The notes: generated by a model not told the origin, from the letters alone. A DNA stretch of 57,903 bases from Opitutales bacterium (GCA_021772515.1 JAJFLU010000046.1:1-57903), one strand, 5' to 3'. Shown: positions 16,222-25,714, counted from the first letter of the stretch. Made by a program: numbers and translations.

Positions 16222-16997
16222 TGGTTTTTCCACTCCGGTTTTCTTTTCTCCAAAAAGGCCTGAACCCCTTCTACCTGATCTTGGGTATCGAACAAATCGA
16301 TAAAACTTTCCCTTTCCACGGGCCGCATGGCGGTTAAATGCGTTCCCCGCGCGCCCTGGATCAATCGCTTGCAGGCGGCCACGCTCGAGGGGCTCTGCTT
16401 TTCCGCCCGCTGGGCGAGTTGCAGGGCTCTTTCGCGGCCTTTCCCTTTCTCCACCACTTCTTCCACCAGCCCGATTCGAAGGGCGGTCTCGGCATCGACT
16501 CGCTCCCCGCAGAGAATAATCCGCTTGGCCCAGCCTTCCCCCACAATCCAGGGTAAATGCTGGGTGCCCCCTCCGCAGGGCAGCAGGCCGACGGATGCCT
16601 CCGGGAGCGCCATTTGAGACTGGGCCTCGGCGATCCGCAAATCGCAGGCCAGAGCGCATTCCAGCCCCCCACCCATGGCGTATCCGTTGATCGCAGCGAT
16701 GGAAACTCCGCGAAAATTGCTCAATGCCTCGAAAGCCGCCCCGAATTTGCTCGACATGGCTCGAGCCACCGCCCGGTCTCCATCTTGAAAAAGCTTCAAA
16801 TCGGCCCCGGCGGAGAAAAACTTTTCTCCCTGCCCGGTTATTACCAGACTGAATACCGTCCGATCCGCGTTAAGCTCACCCACCAGATTCCGAAGGAAAT
16901 CCAAGTTGGTCTCATTCCACGTGTTGGCGGGTGGATTGTCGATGGTGAGGAGAGCGGTATGTCCGAGCTTCTCCACTAATAGAAATTGTTCACTCAT
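16218..16997 (-). CDS. Enoyl-CoA hydratase
   Basis: This 259-residue crotonase-fold protein has KFFSAGADLKLF and INGYAMGGGLECALACDLRI, which form the oxyanion hole. PEASVGLLPCGGGTQHLP carries one of the usual active-site glutamates. It would hydrate methacrylyl-CoA or tiglyl-CoA, given the flanking genes. It overlaps the hydrolase gene by four bases and follows the acyl-CoA dehydrogenase by one base, which implies tight translational coupling. Confidence 0.9.
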   Translation of the reverse strand: MSEQFLLVEKLGHTALLTIDNPPANTWNETNLDFLRNLVGELNADRTVFSLVITGQGEKFFSAGADLKLFQDGDRAVARAMSSKFGAAFEALSNFRGVSIAAINGYAMGGGLECALACDLRIAEAQSQMALPEASVGLLPCGGGTQHLPWIVGEGWAKRIILCGERVDAETALRIGLVEEVVEKGKGRERALQLAQRAEKQSPSSVAACKRLIQGARGTHLTAMRPVERESFIDLFDTQDQVEGVQAFLEKRKPEWKNQ

Positions 16998-16998
16998 G

Positions 16999-18957
16999 TT
17001 AATTGGTTGGTTCCTCTACCGATTCGGGGTTATTGTATTGAATTTCAACGATGCCATTTTCCAGCCACTGGTAGTTTCCGCCGAGGACTTCCTGCGTCAA
17101 CCGGTAGCCTCTGTCATCGGTGTTTTGTTTGATTCCACGAAAGGCTTCCTCGATTCTCAGGCGGGTTTCGGCGCAAAAATCATCCACCAACTGGCAAACG
17201 GTTCCGTCGCCAACCTTATCGTCCAGCATTTGTTGTGCTCGCACGCAGGAGGCCGAAATTGCGAAAAGATCGGTCCCGATGTCCGCGATTCTCGCCAGCA
17301 AAACCTGTTTTTTCTCCAACGCGGGCCCCACTCGCACCATCTGGTGGAATAAAGTGCGCGAAAGCCTTCGACTGGTTCGGGCCACGTATTGAAACTGGCG
17401 GCCAAGTTGGGGCGACATTCCTTCCGGGATCTCACCTCCAAATGGGCTCCATTGTTTCGGGTACCATCGCACATAAAAAAGGCTCGATTTGAACGCGGCT
17501 TTGATCCGTGTGCTCCAGGGCAATTGGGTGTTTAAAACGGCTCCCGCCACCTTGAGATGCGGATCCAGCGCCTCCCGCATGATAAATAGACGCATTATTT
17601 CGCTGGAGCCCTCGAATACCGTATTGATCCTCGAGTCCCGCATGATTCGCTCCACCGGATAGGGGGTCTCGCCCCTGTTTTTCAGCGACTGCACGGTTTC
17701 ATAGCCCCGCCCGCCGCGTATCTGCATGGTGCTGTCGGCGATTTCCCAGGTTTTTTCCGTCCCCCAGAGTTTGGTTATGGCGGCTTCGAGTCGAATATCC
17801 GCTTTTTTATCACGGTCCACCATCCGGGCGGTTACGCCCACCATCGACTCCATGGCAAAAATGTTGGCCGCAATATGGCGTATCTTATCAGCAATGGCGG
17901 CATGTTTCCCGATGGAGGCTCCCCACTGCACGCGGTCATTCGACCACTCGCGGGCAATCTGCAGGCAGCGCTTGGAAACCCCCGCACAGGCCGCCGGTAT
18001 GCTCAGGCGTCCGGAATTGAGAGTCGTCAGGGCCACCTTCAATCCTTTTCCCTCGGCCTCGATTATATTTTCACGGGGCACCTTAACATCGGTAAAACGA
18101 ATCACACCATTGTAAAGAGCGCGTAATCCCATGAAGTGGCAGCGGTGTATATTTTCAATTCCAGGGGTGTCCATATCGAGTAAAAAAGCCGTGATCTGGT
18201 CCCGTTGTCGGCCTTTGACCATCTTGGGCGGAGTCTTTGCCGTGACGACTATTACTCCCGCCTTGAGCCCATTGCTGCACCAGAGTTTCTCCCCGTTGAG
18301 GATGAAATGCTGGCCGTCCTCCGTTGGCTCGGCGCGGGTTTCCATGCGACCGGGATCGGAGCCCACTTTATCCTCGGTCAGCGCGAATGCCGAAATTTCA
18401 CCCTTGGCTACCCGGGGGAGAAACTTTTGCTTTTGCTCCTCCGTCCCAAAAAGTATCAACGGTTGGGAAACACCCACGGATTGATGCACCGAGAGCATGG
18501 CGAAAAGGTTCGAGCAATAACTGCCGATCAGGGTGGATGCCTTGCAATAGGTCCATTGGGACAGGCCAAGCCCTCCATATTGGCGGCCCACCTTTATCCC
18601 GAAGGCCCCCAACCCAGCCAGGCCATCCAGTATCTCCTGAGAAATTTCTCCCGTCTGATCGATCTCGTCTGGATCGACATTCTCCTTTAAAAACTTCGAT
18701 AGCTTTCCCAGAAAGGCATCCCCCGTTTCACGCTCCGATTGATCCGGTTCGCGATAGGGATAGAGCTTCCTTGGGGTCCATCGGCCCATAAAAAGATCGG
18801 CCACAAAGCTGACTTCGCGATGCCCGCTTTCACGGGCGGCCTCGGTTATTTCGAGGGCCTTCCTCTGTCCGGTGGACATTTTCGACGTGTCGATAACGTC
18901 GGGCGGCGGCTCATCGGTTTTTTCCGGGAGAGTTTGAGTCGTTCCAGGTTCTGTCAT
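16999..18957 (-). CDS. Acyl-CoA dehydrogenase with C-terminal extension (VLCAD/ACAD9 type)
   Basis: At 652 residues this is longer than the usual 380-400. Residues about 65-480 hold the dehydrogenase core. AFALTEDKVGSDP contacts FAD, and DSRINTVFEGSSEIMRLFI carries the catalytic glutamate of the FEGS motif. Residues about 490-652 form a helical extension like that of the membrane-associated very-long-chain enzymes. In this operon it may instead oxidise isobutyryl-CoA or 2-methylbutyryl-CoA; chain-length preference cannot be read from sequence here. Confidence 0.88.
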   Translation of the reverse strand: MTEPGTTQTLPEKTDEPPPDVIDTSKMSTGQRKALEITEAARESGHREVSFVADLFMGRWTPRKLYPYREPDQSERETGDAFLGKLSKFLKENVDPDEIDQTGEISQEILDGLAGLGAFGIKVGRQYGGLGLSQWTYCKASTLIGSYCSNLFAMLSVHQSVGVSQPLILFGTEEQKQKFLPRVAKGEISAFALTEDKVGSDPGRMETRAEPTEDGQHFILNGEKLWCSNGLKAGVIVVTAKTPPKMVKGRQRDQITAFLLDMDTPGIENIHRCHFMGLRALYNGVIRFTDVKVPRENIIEAEGKGLKVALTTLNSGRLSIPAACAGVSKRCLQIAREWSNDRVQWGASIGKHAAIADKIRHIAANIFAMESMVGVTARMVDRDKKADIRLEAAITKLWGTEKTWEIADSTMQIRGGRGYETVQSLKNRGETPYPVERIMRDSRINTVFEGSSEIMRLFIMREALDPHLKVAGAVLNTQLPWSTRIKAAFKSSLFYVRWYPKQWSPFGGEIPEGMSPQLGRQFQYVARTSRRLSRTLFHQMVRVGPALEKKQVLLARIADIGTDLFAISASCVRAQQMLDDKVGDGTVCQLVDDFCAETRLRIEEAFRGIKQNTDDRGYRLTQEVLGGNYQWLENGIVEIQYNNPESVEEPTN

Positions 18958-19015
18958 GATAATTTTTTAGTTGGCGCTAATTAGAAGGTTCAGGAGTGAG
19001 TTTTATTTGAAAAAT

Positions 19016-19783
19016 TTAACCGGAATCCATGCGAATCCCACCATCCAGCCGCAGGTTGGTTCCGTTTATCATGACATTCTCAATGATATGGCGGACCAGT
19101 GAAGCGTATTCAGCAGGCTCCCCGAATCGCGGCGGAAACGGCACCTGTCGGATCAAATTTTCGCGTAATTTCGACGGCATTTTATCGGTCATGGCCGTGC
19201 GGAAAATTCCCGGAGCGATGGCGTTTACGCGAATTCCCTGCCGTGAAAATTCACGGGCCAGGGGCAGCGTCATAGCGGCCACACCGCCCTTTGAGGCCGA
19301 ATAGGCGGCCTGTCCGACCTGCCCATCGGTCGCCGCGATGGAAGAGGTGTTGATGATGATTCCCCGCTCCCCTTCTTCATCTGCCGGATTCCGGGCCATC
19401 AAGGGCATGGCGAGGCGTAAAACATTGAAAGTGCCTGTCAGGTTGATCTCGATGACTTTCTTGAAGGCGTCCAGGCCATGGGGGCCGTTTTTCCCAAATA
19501 CCCTTTTACCAATCACGATACCGGCACAGTTGACGACCCCATGCAGCCCGCCGAATTGCGCTTCCGCCACTTGCAAGGCCGCCGCCACGCTGCCTTCCGC
19601 GGTAACATCGGTGGCGACAAACCGGGAGCGGTCTCCAAGCTCGCCCGCAAGCTCACTCCCGGCAGCCTCATTCAGATCGGCAAGGAGGACGTTTCCTCCA
19701 TTTTGGACGATCATTCGAGCGGTTGCCGCTCCCAAGCCGGAAGCCCCTCCGGTGATAAATAACGTATGCAGTGGGATTTTCAC
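19016..19783 (-). CDS. SDR-family 3-hydroxyacyl-CoA dehydrogenase (HSD17B10-like)
   Basis: This 255-residue short-chain dehydrogenase has the NAD-binding TGGASGLGAATAR near the start, ADLNEAAG placing an acidic residue for NAD over NADP, and catalytic S and Y-x-x-x-K in NTSSIAATDGQVGQAAYSASK. The short linker and the PFPPRFGEPAEYASLV tail are those of type 2 3-hydroxyacyl-CoA dehydrogenases. They oxidise 2-methyl-3-hydroxybutyryl-CoA in isoleucine breakdown. It is the first gene of the leftward operon. Confidence 0.87.
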   Translation of the reverse strand: MKIPLHTLFITGGASGLGAATARMIVQNGGNVLLADLNEAAGSELAGELGDRSRFVATDVTAEGSVAAALQVAEAQFGGLHGVVNCAGIVIGKRVFGKNGPHGLDAFKKVIEINLTGTFNVLRLAMPLMARNPADEEGERGIIINTSSIAATDGQVGQAAYSASKGGVAAMTLPLAREFSRQGIRVNAIAPGIFRTAMTDKMPSKLRENLIRQVPFPPRFGEPAEYASLVRHIIENVMINGTNLRLDGGIRMDSG

Positions 19784-19978
19784 CTAAAAATATGCGCCGA
19801 ATTACGGTCAGGTTGTTTCAGACAAAGTAACGAACGAAGGTCAATTGAAAGTTGAATATACCGCAACCCTGATTAGAATGTATTTAAGAGGATAATACTG
19901 TCAATTAATCCATCTTCTTACTTGCATCCCAGAAAGTAATTTGGAACAGAATACTCTCTATTCACTCTTGAATAAAGG

Positions 19979-20004
19979 TGCCAATTCCATACCTTGTATT
20001 GGCA
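19979..20004. promoter_or_regulatory. Inverted repeat between divergent catabolic operons
   Basis: TGCCAAT at 19979-19985 and ATTGGCA at 19998-20004 are perfect reverse complements spaced by 12 bases. They lie in the 291-base gap between the leftward SDR gene and the rightward acyl-CoA dehydrogenase gene. No T-run follows, so an operator is likelier than a terminator. I see no other gene or RNA in the gap. Confidence 0.35.
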
Positions 20005-20074
20005 ATTCCTAGCGCCACAACCTGAAAATCATCTTTCTAAACTGAGATGACACTGCAACTATTGAGTTCTTCCC

Positions 20075-21262
20075 ATGGATACCTCTACACTTATTACTGG
20101 ACAATTCGACGATTATATTACCGAACGCGAGCGATCCTTTTTAGATAAAGTTTCCGCATTTTGCCGGACTGAAATCGATCCTCATACCGCACGTTGGGAG
20201 GAAGAGGAGCGACTTCCGCGTGAGATATTTGAAAAGGCGGGCCAAAATGGCCTCGTGGGCATCGCCATGCCAGAGAAATACGGAGGACAGGGGTTGAGCC
20301 TGACCGCATTCGCCCTGGCTATCCGCGAACTCGGTAAACACGACCCCGCCGTCGCCCTCGACTTGGCCGCCCAAAACACGCTCGGAGTCGGCCACATAGT
20401 CGCCTTCGCCAGTGAGGACCAAATTCAACGCTATGCGGTCCCGCAAATCACCGGCGAGTGGATCGGCGCTTGGGCTCTGACCGAACCCAATGCCGGCAGC
20501 GACACCAATGGTATGGAAACGGTGGCCACACCCAAGGACGATGGCAATTGGGAGATCACCGGGCACAAGATGTTCATTACCCAGGGTAGAACCGCCGATG
20601 TTCTCGTGGTCATGGCAACCACCGGGACCACCCCCAAGAGAAGAAAGGAAATCAGCGCCTTCATCGTTGAAAAATCGCAGGTCGAGGGCATCCGCAAAAT
20701 ACCTACATACGGAATGAGGGCCAGTGAAACCTCGGAAATTCGGTTGAATAATGCCAAGGCGGAACTTCTCGGCGAACGCGGCAGGGGGCAGGCCCAAGCC
20801 CTCGAACTCCTTGACAAGGGACGCATCGGAGTGGCCGCTATGGCCGCCGGTATCGCACAGGCATCCCTCGACATCGCTCTCCGTTTTTCCCTCGAAAGAC
20901 ACCAGTTTGGGCGACAAATCGCCGATTTTCAAAGCATTCAGAACAAACTCGCCGATTGCGCCATGGAACTCGATGCGGCCGATATGCTTATCCTCAAAGC
21001 CGCCGCCATGCAGGACCGTGGCATGAAGACGATCAAGGAATCGGCAGTGGCCAAACTCTACTCCTCAGAGGCCGCAACCCGCATCTGCAACCGGGCCATG
21101 CAAATCTGCGCCGGTCGCGGTTACAGCCGGGATATGGCCATCGAACGCTTTTTACGAGATGCCAAGATTTGTGAAATCGGCGAGGGAACCTCGGAAATCC
21201 AGCGAATCGTCATTTCGAGGAATATTCTGAAAGAGGCCAAAGCCGCTCTCGAGGCCGAATAG
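20075..21262 (+). CDS. Short/branched-chain acyl-CoA dehydrogenase (isovaleryl-CoA type)
   Basis: This 395-residue protein fills the standard acyl-CoA dehydrogenase length. It has WALTEPNAGSDTNGM (FAD contact), FITQGRTADVLVVMA, LERHQFGRQIADFQ and a C-terminal EIGEGTSEIQRIVI, whose EGT glutamate is the expected base. The gene opens an operon with a carboxylase beta subunit, AtuA-like proteins and a hydratase. That context suits isovaleryl-CoA or citronellyl-CoA, although the sequence alone does not exclude straight-chain substrates. Confidence 0.88.
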   Translation: MDTSTLITGQFDDYITERERSFLDKVSAFCRTEIDPHTARWEEEERLPREIFEKAGQNGLVGIAMPEKYGGQGLSLTAFALAIRELGKHDPAVALDLAAQNTLGVGHIVAFASEDQIQRYAVPQITGEWIGAWALTEPNAGSDTNGMETVATPKDDGNWEITGHKMFITQGRTADVLVVMATTGTTPKRRKEISAFIVEKSQVEGIRKIPTYGMRASETSEIRLNNAKAELLGERGRGQAQALELLDKGRIGVAAMAAGIAQASLDIALRFSLERHQFGRQIADFQSIQNKLADCAMELDAADMLILKAAAMQDRGMKTIKESAVAKLYSSEAATRICNRAMQICAGRGYSRDMAIERFLRDAKICEIGEGTSEIQRIVISRNILKEAKAALEAE

Positions 21263-21304
21263 TTTTCCGGGACTATACCGAAAGAAATTTCACTCATCGA
21301 ACCG

Positions 21305-22933
21305 ATGGCTCCTCCCGTAAAATCCACCCACGACGCCTTTTTGGAAAAGTGCCGGGCCATCCTCGAAGAGGAGGAACATTTACGGCAGGGCGGCGGTGAA
21401 GCGGGCCGAAACCGGCAAATCAAACTGGGCCGACTGCCCGTCAGGGATCGCCTCGACCACCTGCTGGATGACCCCAAACATTTCCTCGAGATAGGCCTCT
21501 GGAACGGTTATCAGATGTACGAATCCTGGGGGGCCGTTCCCGCCGCCGGGGTAATCGCCGGCATCGGCGCAGTTTCCGGAAAACCCTGCATGGTGATCGC
21601 CAATGATGCCTCCGTCAAAGCGGGGGCAATGTTTCCACAATCGATTAAAAAGGTTCTCCGGGCCCAGCGAATCGCCTTTGAATGCGCCCTACCGATCGTT
21701 TATCTGGTCGATTCCTCCGGGGTGTTTTTGCCGTTGCAGGACGAGATTTTTCCCGACGAGGATGATTTTGGGCGAATTTTTCGCAATAACTCCGTTTTAT
21801 CGGCGGCGGGAATCCCTCAATACGCGGCCATCATGGGTAATTGCGTGGCGGGCGGAGCCTACCTGCCGGTGCTTTGCGACAAAATCCTCATGACCGAAGG
21901 GAGTGGCCTCTATCTGGCCGCGCCGTCACTGGTAAAAGCGGCCATCGGTCAGGAGATCGACGCCGAGAGTCTTGGGGGAGCCGCCATGCACGAGCAAATG
22001 AGCGGAACGATCGATTTTCGGGAACCCGACGACCCCACCTGTCTGGATCGTTTGCGGGCTTTGCTTGATTTGCTGCCCGATGAACGTGTCGGCCAAAGCC
22101 CGGAGAGCGCTGAAAAAACCAAACCCGAACGGGATCCCAATTTCCTCTACGACCTGACCAGCCTGGACGGCCGCAAAGAATACGAGGCCCTGGACATGCT
22201 TTCCTGCATCGTCGATGACGGCTCCATTCAGGAGTATAAAAAGGAATACGGCAAAAGCCTCGTGACCGCTTACGCCAAAATCGGTGGCCGGGCCGTCGGC
22301 ATCGTCGCCAACCAGAGAAAGAGAACCCGCTCGAAAAAAACTGGACTCCAGATGGGCGGGGTCATTTATGCCGAGAGCGCCGACAAGGCGGCCCGTTTTG
22401 TCATGGATTGCAACCAAACGGGGATTCCCTTGATCTTTTTCCAGGATGTAACGGGGTTTATGGTGGGGTTGGCGGCCGAGGAATCGGGAATCATCCGCAG
22501 CGGCGCAAAGCTGGTCAATGCGGTCAGTAACTCGACCGTTCCGAAAATTACCATTGTGGTGGGAGGTTCCTTCGGGGCGGGAAATTACGCCCTCTGCGGC
22601 AAGGCTTATGACCCGCGTTTTATCTTTGCCTGGCCCCATGCCCGCTATGCCGTAATGGGGGCGGAGCAGGCTTCGGATACTCTTTTTTCAATTTTGCTGC
22701 GGGCCCAACGCCGCAAGGGTGGCGACCAATCCGAGACGGAATTGGAAAATTTACGGGACAAGGTCAAAAAACAATATCAGGAGCAAACCGATATCCGCTA
22801 CGGCGCTGCCAGAGGTTGGGTAGACGCCATTATCCAGCCGCATGATACGAGAAATGTCCTGATCGAGACATTGGCTCTGGTCGCGCGGAAGACACCCTCA
22901 GCCCCATTCCATACGGGTGTCTTGCAAGTCTAG
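21305..22933 (+). CDS. Biotin-dependent acyl-CoA carboxylase, carboxyltransferase beta subunit
   Basis: This 542-residue protein contains two crotonase-like carboxyltransferase halves. The N-terminal half has MGNCVAGGAYLPVLCDKILM and the C-terminal half has FFQDVTGFMVG and GGSFGAGNYALCG, the oxyanion-hole glycines. Closest in plan are methylcrotonoyl-CoA and geranoyl-CoA carboxylase beta subunits. The biotin carboxylase/biotin-carrier alpha subunit, normally beside it, is not encoded anywhere in the window. It must act with an alpha subunit made elsewhere. Confidence 0.88.
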   Translation: MAPPVKSTHDAFLEKCRAILEEEEHLRQGGGEAGRNRQIKLGRLPVRDRLDHLLDDPKHFLEIGLWNGYQMYESWGAVPAAGVIAGIGAVSGKPCMVIANDASVKAGAMFPQSIKKVLRAQRIAFECALPIVYLVDSSGVFLPLQDEIFPDEDDFGRIFRNNSVLSAAGIPQYAAIMGNCVAGGAYLPVLCDKILMTEGSGLYLAAPSLVKAAIGQEIDAESLGGAAMHEQMSGTIDFREPDDPTCLDRLRALLDLLPDERVGQSPESAEKTKPERDPNFLYDLTSLDGRKEYEALDMLSCIVDDGSIQEYKKEYGKSLVTAYAKIGGRAVGIVANQRKRTRSKKTGLQMGGVIYAESADKAARFVMDCNQTGIPLIFFQDVTGFMVGLAAEESGIIRSGAKLVNAVSNSTVPKITIVVGGSFGAGNYALCGKAYDPRFIFAWPHARYAVMGAEQASDTLFSILLRAQRRKGGDQSETELENLRDKVKKQYQEQTDIRYGAARGWVDAIIQPHDTRNVLIETLALVARKTPSAPFHTGVLQV

Positions 22934-22951
22934 GCTTCCATCGCTGGGATT

Positions 22952-24319
22952 ATGAAAAATGTTCTTCTCATCGGCAACGCCCAGGCTTTTTGGGGGGACC
23001 AAATGGATGCCCCGGCCCGACTCCTGACCCAGCAGCCCGACCTCGATTTTCTGACTCTCGACTACCTGGCGGAGGTCTCCCTTTCCATTATGGCAATCCA
23101 GCGCGAGCGCGACCCGGAAGGCGGTTACGCAAAAGATTTTGTCGAAACGGTTAAATCGGTGGCCCCTCTTTTGGAAAAAGACTCGCAGACCCGAATCGTT
23201 ACCAATGCGGGTGGTCTCAACCCGCTGGGCTGCGCCAAGGCCTGCCGCCGCGCCCTTGCCGAAGCCGATTTTGGGCATCATAAAATCGCCGTGGTGACCG
23301 GGGATAGTGTTTTGGCCCAAATTCAGGAATCACCCGAAACTTCTTCATTTAGCAACCTCGAAACCGGTGATTCGATCACCACCGTTTCCAAAAATTTGGT
23401 CACTGCCAACGCCTACCTCGGGGCCAGGCCCATCGCCCAAGCGCTCGCGGAGGGCGCCGATATCGTCATCACCGGCCGCGTCGCCGACCCAAGTTTGGCC
23501 GTGGGCCCCTGCATGGCACATTTTGGTTGGGATCATGATGATTTTGATCGCATCGCCGGAGCCACCGTGGCCGGGCACCTGATAGAATGCGGCACACAGG
23601 CCACCGGTGGTTTTTCCACAGATTGGCTTACATTGCCCGACCCGCATAATGTTGGGTTTCCGGTTGTCGAGGTTCACGAAGATGGCTCCCTCGTCCTCAC
23701 GAAACCACCGGGCACCGGCGGACGGGTGGACCTCCGTATCGTCAAAGAGCAATTACTCTACGAAATCGGCGACCCCGGCAACTACCTCAGTCCCGACGCC
23801 ACCGTCTCGTTTCTCGATTTATCGCTCCAGCAAGTCGGTGAAAACCGGGTATTGGTCTCCGGCGCCAGGGGAAGCCAGCCCCCCGATACCTACAAAGTCA
23901 GCGCGACCTACCGGGAGGGCTTCATGGCACATGGTATGCTGACTGTTTATGGTCGAAAAGCTGTTCAAAAAGCGCGGCGTTGTGGAGAAATTATTCTTCA
24001 ACGGATGGATGAGGCTGGTTTTAAACCTCGAAGCGCAAATGTCGAGTGCCTGGGGACGGGCGACTGCGCTCCGGGAATTGCCGGGGGGCCAGATGAAAAC
24101 GAATTGATTGAAACGGTGCTTCGCATCAGCGTGGCCGACCCCGACCGCAACACCGTAGCGCGATTTACAAAGGAGCTGGCTTCGCTCGTCACATCCGGCC
24201 CACAGGGGGTGACTGGTTATGCCACGGGACGACCCAAAATACGGCCGGTTTTCGGCTATTGGCCCTGCCTCATCAATCGGTGTGATGTCAAGGCCTCAAC
24301 TTATTTGCCCGATGACTGA
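22952..24319 (+). CDS. AtuA-like (DUF1446) protein
   Basis: This 455-residue protein matches acyclic-terpene-utilisation AtuA. It shows RIVTNAGGLNPLGCA, VVTGDSVLAQIQ, NAYLGARPIAQALAEGADIV, ITGRVADPSLAVGP and ECGTQATGGFSTDW. Its reaction is unknown. In terpene degraders it is required for growth on citronellol, and similar genes sit in leucine/isovalerate clusters of many bacteria. The C-terminal AtuA domain is encoded as a separate gene immediately after, overlapping by eight bases. Confidence 0.85.
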   Translation: MKNVLLIGNAQAFWGDQMDAPARLLTQQPDLDFLTLDYLAEVSLSIMAIQRERDPEGGYAKDFVETVKSVAPLLEKDSQTRIVTNAGGLNPLGCAKACRRALAEADFGHHKIAVVTGDSVLAQIQESPETSSFSNLETGDSITTVSKNLVTANAYLGARPIAQALAEGADIVITGRVADPSLAVGPCMAHFGWDHDDFDRIAGATVAGHLIECGTQATGGFSTDWLTLPDPHNVGFPVVEVHEDGSLVLTKPPGTGGRVDLRIVKEQLLYEIGDPGNYLSPDATVSFLDLSLQQVGENRVLVSGARGSQPPDTYKVSATYREGFMAHGMLTVYGRKAVQKARRCGEIILQRMDEAGFKPRSANVECLGTGDCAPGIAGGPDENELIETVLRISVADPDRNTVARFTKELASLVTSGPQGVTGYATGRPKIRPVFGYWPCLINRCDVKASTYLPDD

Positions 24320-24683
24320 TTCCCAACCAATACGAAATACAATGCGGCTGGGAAGGGTCGCCCACGCGCGGAGCGGAGACAAAGGCTCCTCCGCCAATGT
24401 CGCCGTGATTGCCAACAACCCCGATGCCTACGCGTTTTTAAAGGAGTATTTGACGGCGGAACATGTCTCCAACTACTTCCGTCCGCTAATGCCTGCCTCC
24501 GTGATCCGGTATGAGGTTCCCAACCTCCATGCCTTCAATTTCGTTCTCTCGGGTGTCTTGGCAGGCGGGGGAAGCCGTTCTCTCAGGATCGATGCCCAGG
24601 GGAAGACTCTCGGGCAGGCGATTTTGCAGCTTCAATTGCCGATACCTGAAAATCTTTTAAGCATGGAGATAATTGAAACATGA
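24312..24683 (+). CDS. AtuA-related small protein (separate C-terminal AtuA domain)
   Basis: From the ATG at 24312 the protein has 123 residues. It includes LGRVAHARSGDKGSSANVAV, VSNYFRPLMPASVIRYEVPN and FVLSGVLAGGGSRSLRIDAQG, the conserved tail domain of AtuA proteins. In some bacteria this is fused to the C-terminus of the larger protein; here it is split. The frame is open 93 bases farther left inside the preceding gene, but the overlapping ATGACTGA start gives the sensible domain length. Confidence 0.82.
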   Translation: MTDSQPIRNTMRLGRVAHARSGDKGSSANVAVIANNPDAYAFLKEYLTAEHVSNYFRPLMPASVIRYEVPNLHAFNFVLSGVLAGGGSRSLRIDAQGKTLGQAILQLQLPIPENLLSMEIIET

Positions 24684-25468
24684 ATTCCCCACTGATCCAG
24701 ATCGAAAATGAAGGCCCTCACATCACGGTTCTAACTCTGAACCGCCCGGAGAGAAGAAATGCCCTCAATCTGCCCTTGATGGAGGAACTTTGCCGGGCGG
24801 TCGAAAGGATTGGCGGTAAAGAAAATCAGCGGGTGCTCCTTATTCGCGGCGCTGGCAAGGCCTTTTGCGCCGGACTCGATCTCAAAGAGGCCATGAACAG
24901 CAAAACCAGCTCATCATCGCAGCAGTTCGCCAAAGCGGTGGCCAGGACATTGATCACCGTTTGGGAAGTTCCCCTTGTCACCATTGCGGTTGTCCAGGGG
25001 GCTGCCGTGGCAGGGGGCGCCGGGTTGATGAGCGCCTGCGATTTCGCGGTGGCGGAAGAAGGGGCGATATTCGGGTATCCAGAGGTGAAGCGCGGGCTGG
25101 CTGCGGCTTTTGTAATGAATTTTCTTCGACGGCAAATCAGGGAAAGGGATCTCAAGGAGCTATTGTTCACCGGAGAATTGATCCCCGCCCAAAGAGCCCT
25201 CGAAATAGGCCTGTTAAATCGAGTGGTCCCCAAGTACTTGCTCCTCTCGACGGCTTTGGAAATTGCCAACAAAGTGATGCAAGGAGCCCCCGGAGCCATT
25301 GCCGGCTCAAAGAAAGCCATCGATCAACCGGGAATTTCCACCATCAGAAAGGAATTTGAGCAGTCTCTCGCGGTTCATATGAAAGCCCGGGATTCTGCGG
25401 AAGCCCTGGAAGGGATCAAAGCGTTTTTGGAAAAACGGCCTCCAAACTGGGTTCCCGATTCCGATTAG
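24680..25468 (+). CDS. Enoyl-CoA hydratase/isomerase (methylglutaconyl-CoA hydratase type)
   Basis: This 262-residue crotonase-fold enzyme has NRPERRNALNLPLMEEL, AFCAGLDLKEAM and VQGAAVAGGAGLMSACDFAV with oxyanion-hole glycines, and GYPEVKRGLAAAFV. Behind a methylcrotonoyl-type carboxylase, the natural substrate would be 3-methylglutaconyl-CoA. No HMG-CoA lyase follows within the window. It overlaps the previous stop by ATGA, so the five genes from 20,075 onward form one operon. Confidence 0.86.
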   Translation: MNSPLIQIENEGPHITVLTLNRPERRNALNLPLMEELCRAVERIGGKENQRVLLIRGAGKAFCAGLDLKEAMNSKTSSSSQQFAKAVARTLITVWEVPLVTIAVVQGAAVAGGAGLMSACDFAVAEEGAIFGYPEVKRGLAAAFVMNFLRRQIRERDLKELLFTGELIPAQRALEIGLLNRVVPKYLLLSTALEIANKVMQGAPGAIAGSKKAIDQPGISTIRKEFEQSLAVHMKARDSAEALEGIKAFLEKRPPNWVPDSD

Positions 25469-25500
25469 CCACAAATTGAACATTCGATGCATGCAAAGTA

Positions 25501-25529
25501 TTGACATTCATTTTCAAATTACGGATAGA
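25501..25529 (+). promoter_or_regulatory. Possible sigma70 promoter for the 2-oxoacid dehydrogenase operon
   Basis: A perfect -35 hexamer TTGACA at 25501-25506 is followed, after 17 bases, by GATAGA at 25524-25529, a weak -10. Transcription from here would give a leader of about 180 bases before the E1 alpha ATG, which is preceded by a good GGAGG. The palindrome at 25,657 lies within that leader. Confidence 0.35.
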
Positions 25530-25656
25530 AATGGTCTTTCCTTTCGGGGAAACCACAGACATTTCCTAGCGCCCACTTTGAATCCGTTATTTCAACGAAA
25601 TACACGGCTGCTGACAGGTCTTGCTCACATGAGTCCTCAGAATGCCGTACACCCGT

Positions 25657-25674
25657 TTGTCCGAAATTGGACAA
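25657..25674. promoter_or_regulatory. Palindrome upstream of the E1 alpha gene
   Basis: TTGTCC-GAAATT-GGACAA has perfect six-base arms around a six-base spacer and ends 40 bases before the E1 alpha ATG. It could be a repressor operator or a small hairpin. It has no T-run, so it is not a typical terminator. I did not find the same palindrome upstream of the other catabolic genes. Confidence 0.4.
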
Positions 25675-25714
25675 GGTCGGCTTTGTGTCCTTCTAACTTG
25701 GAGGTTTTTCAACC

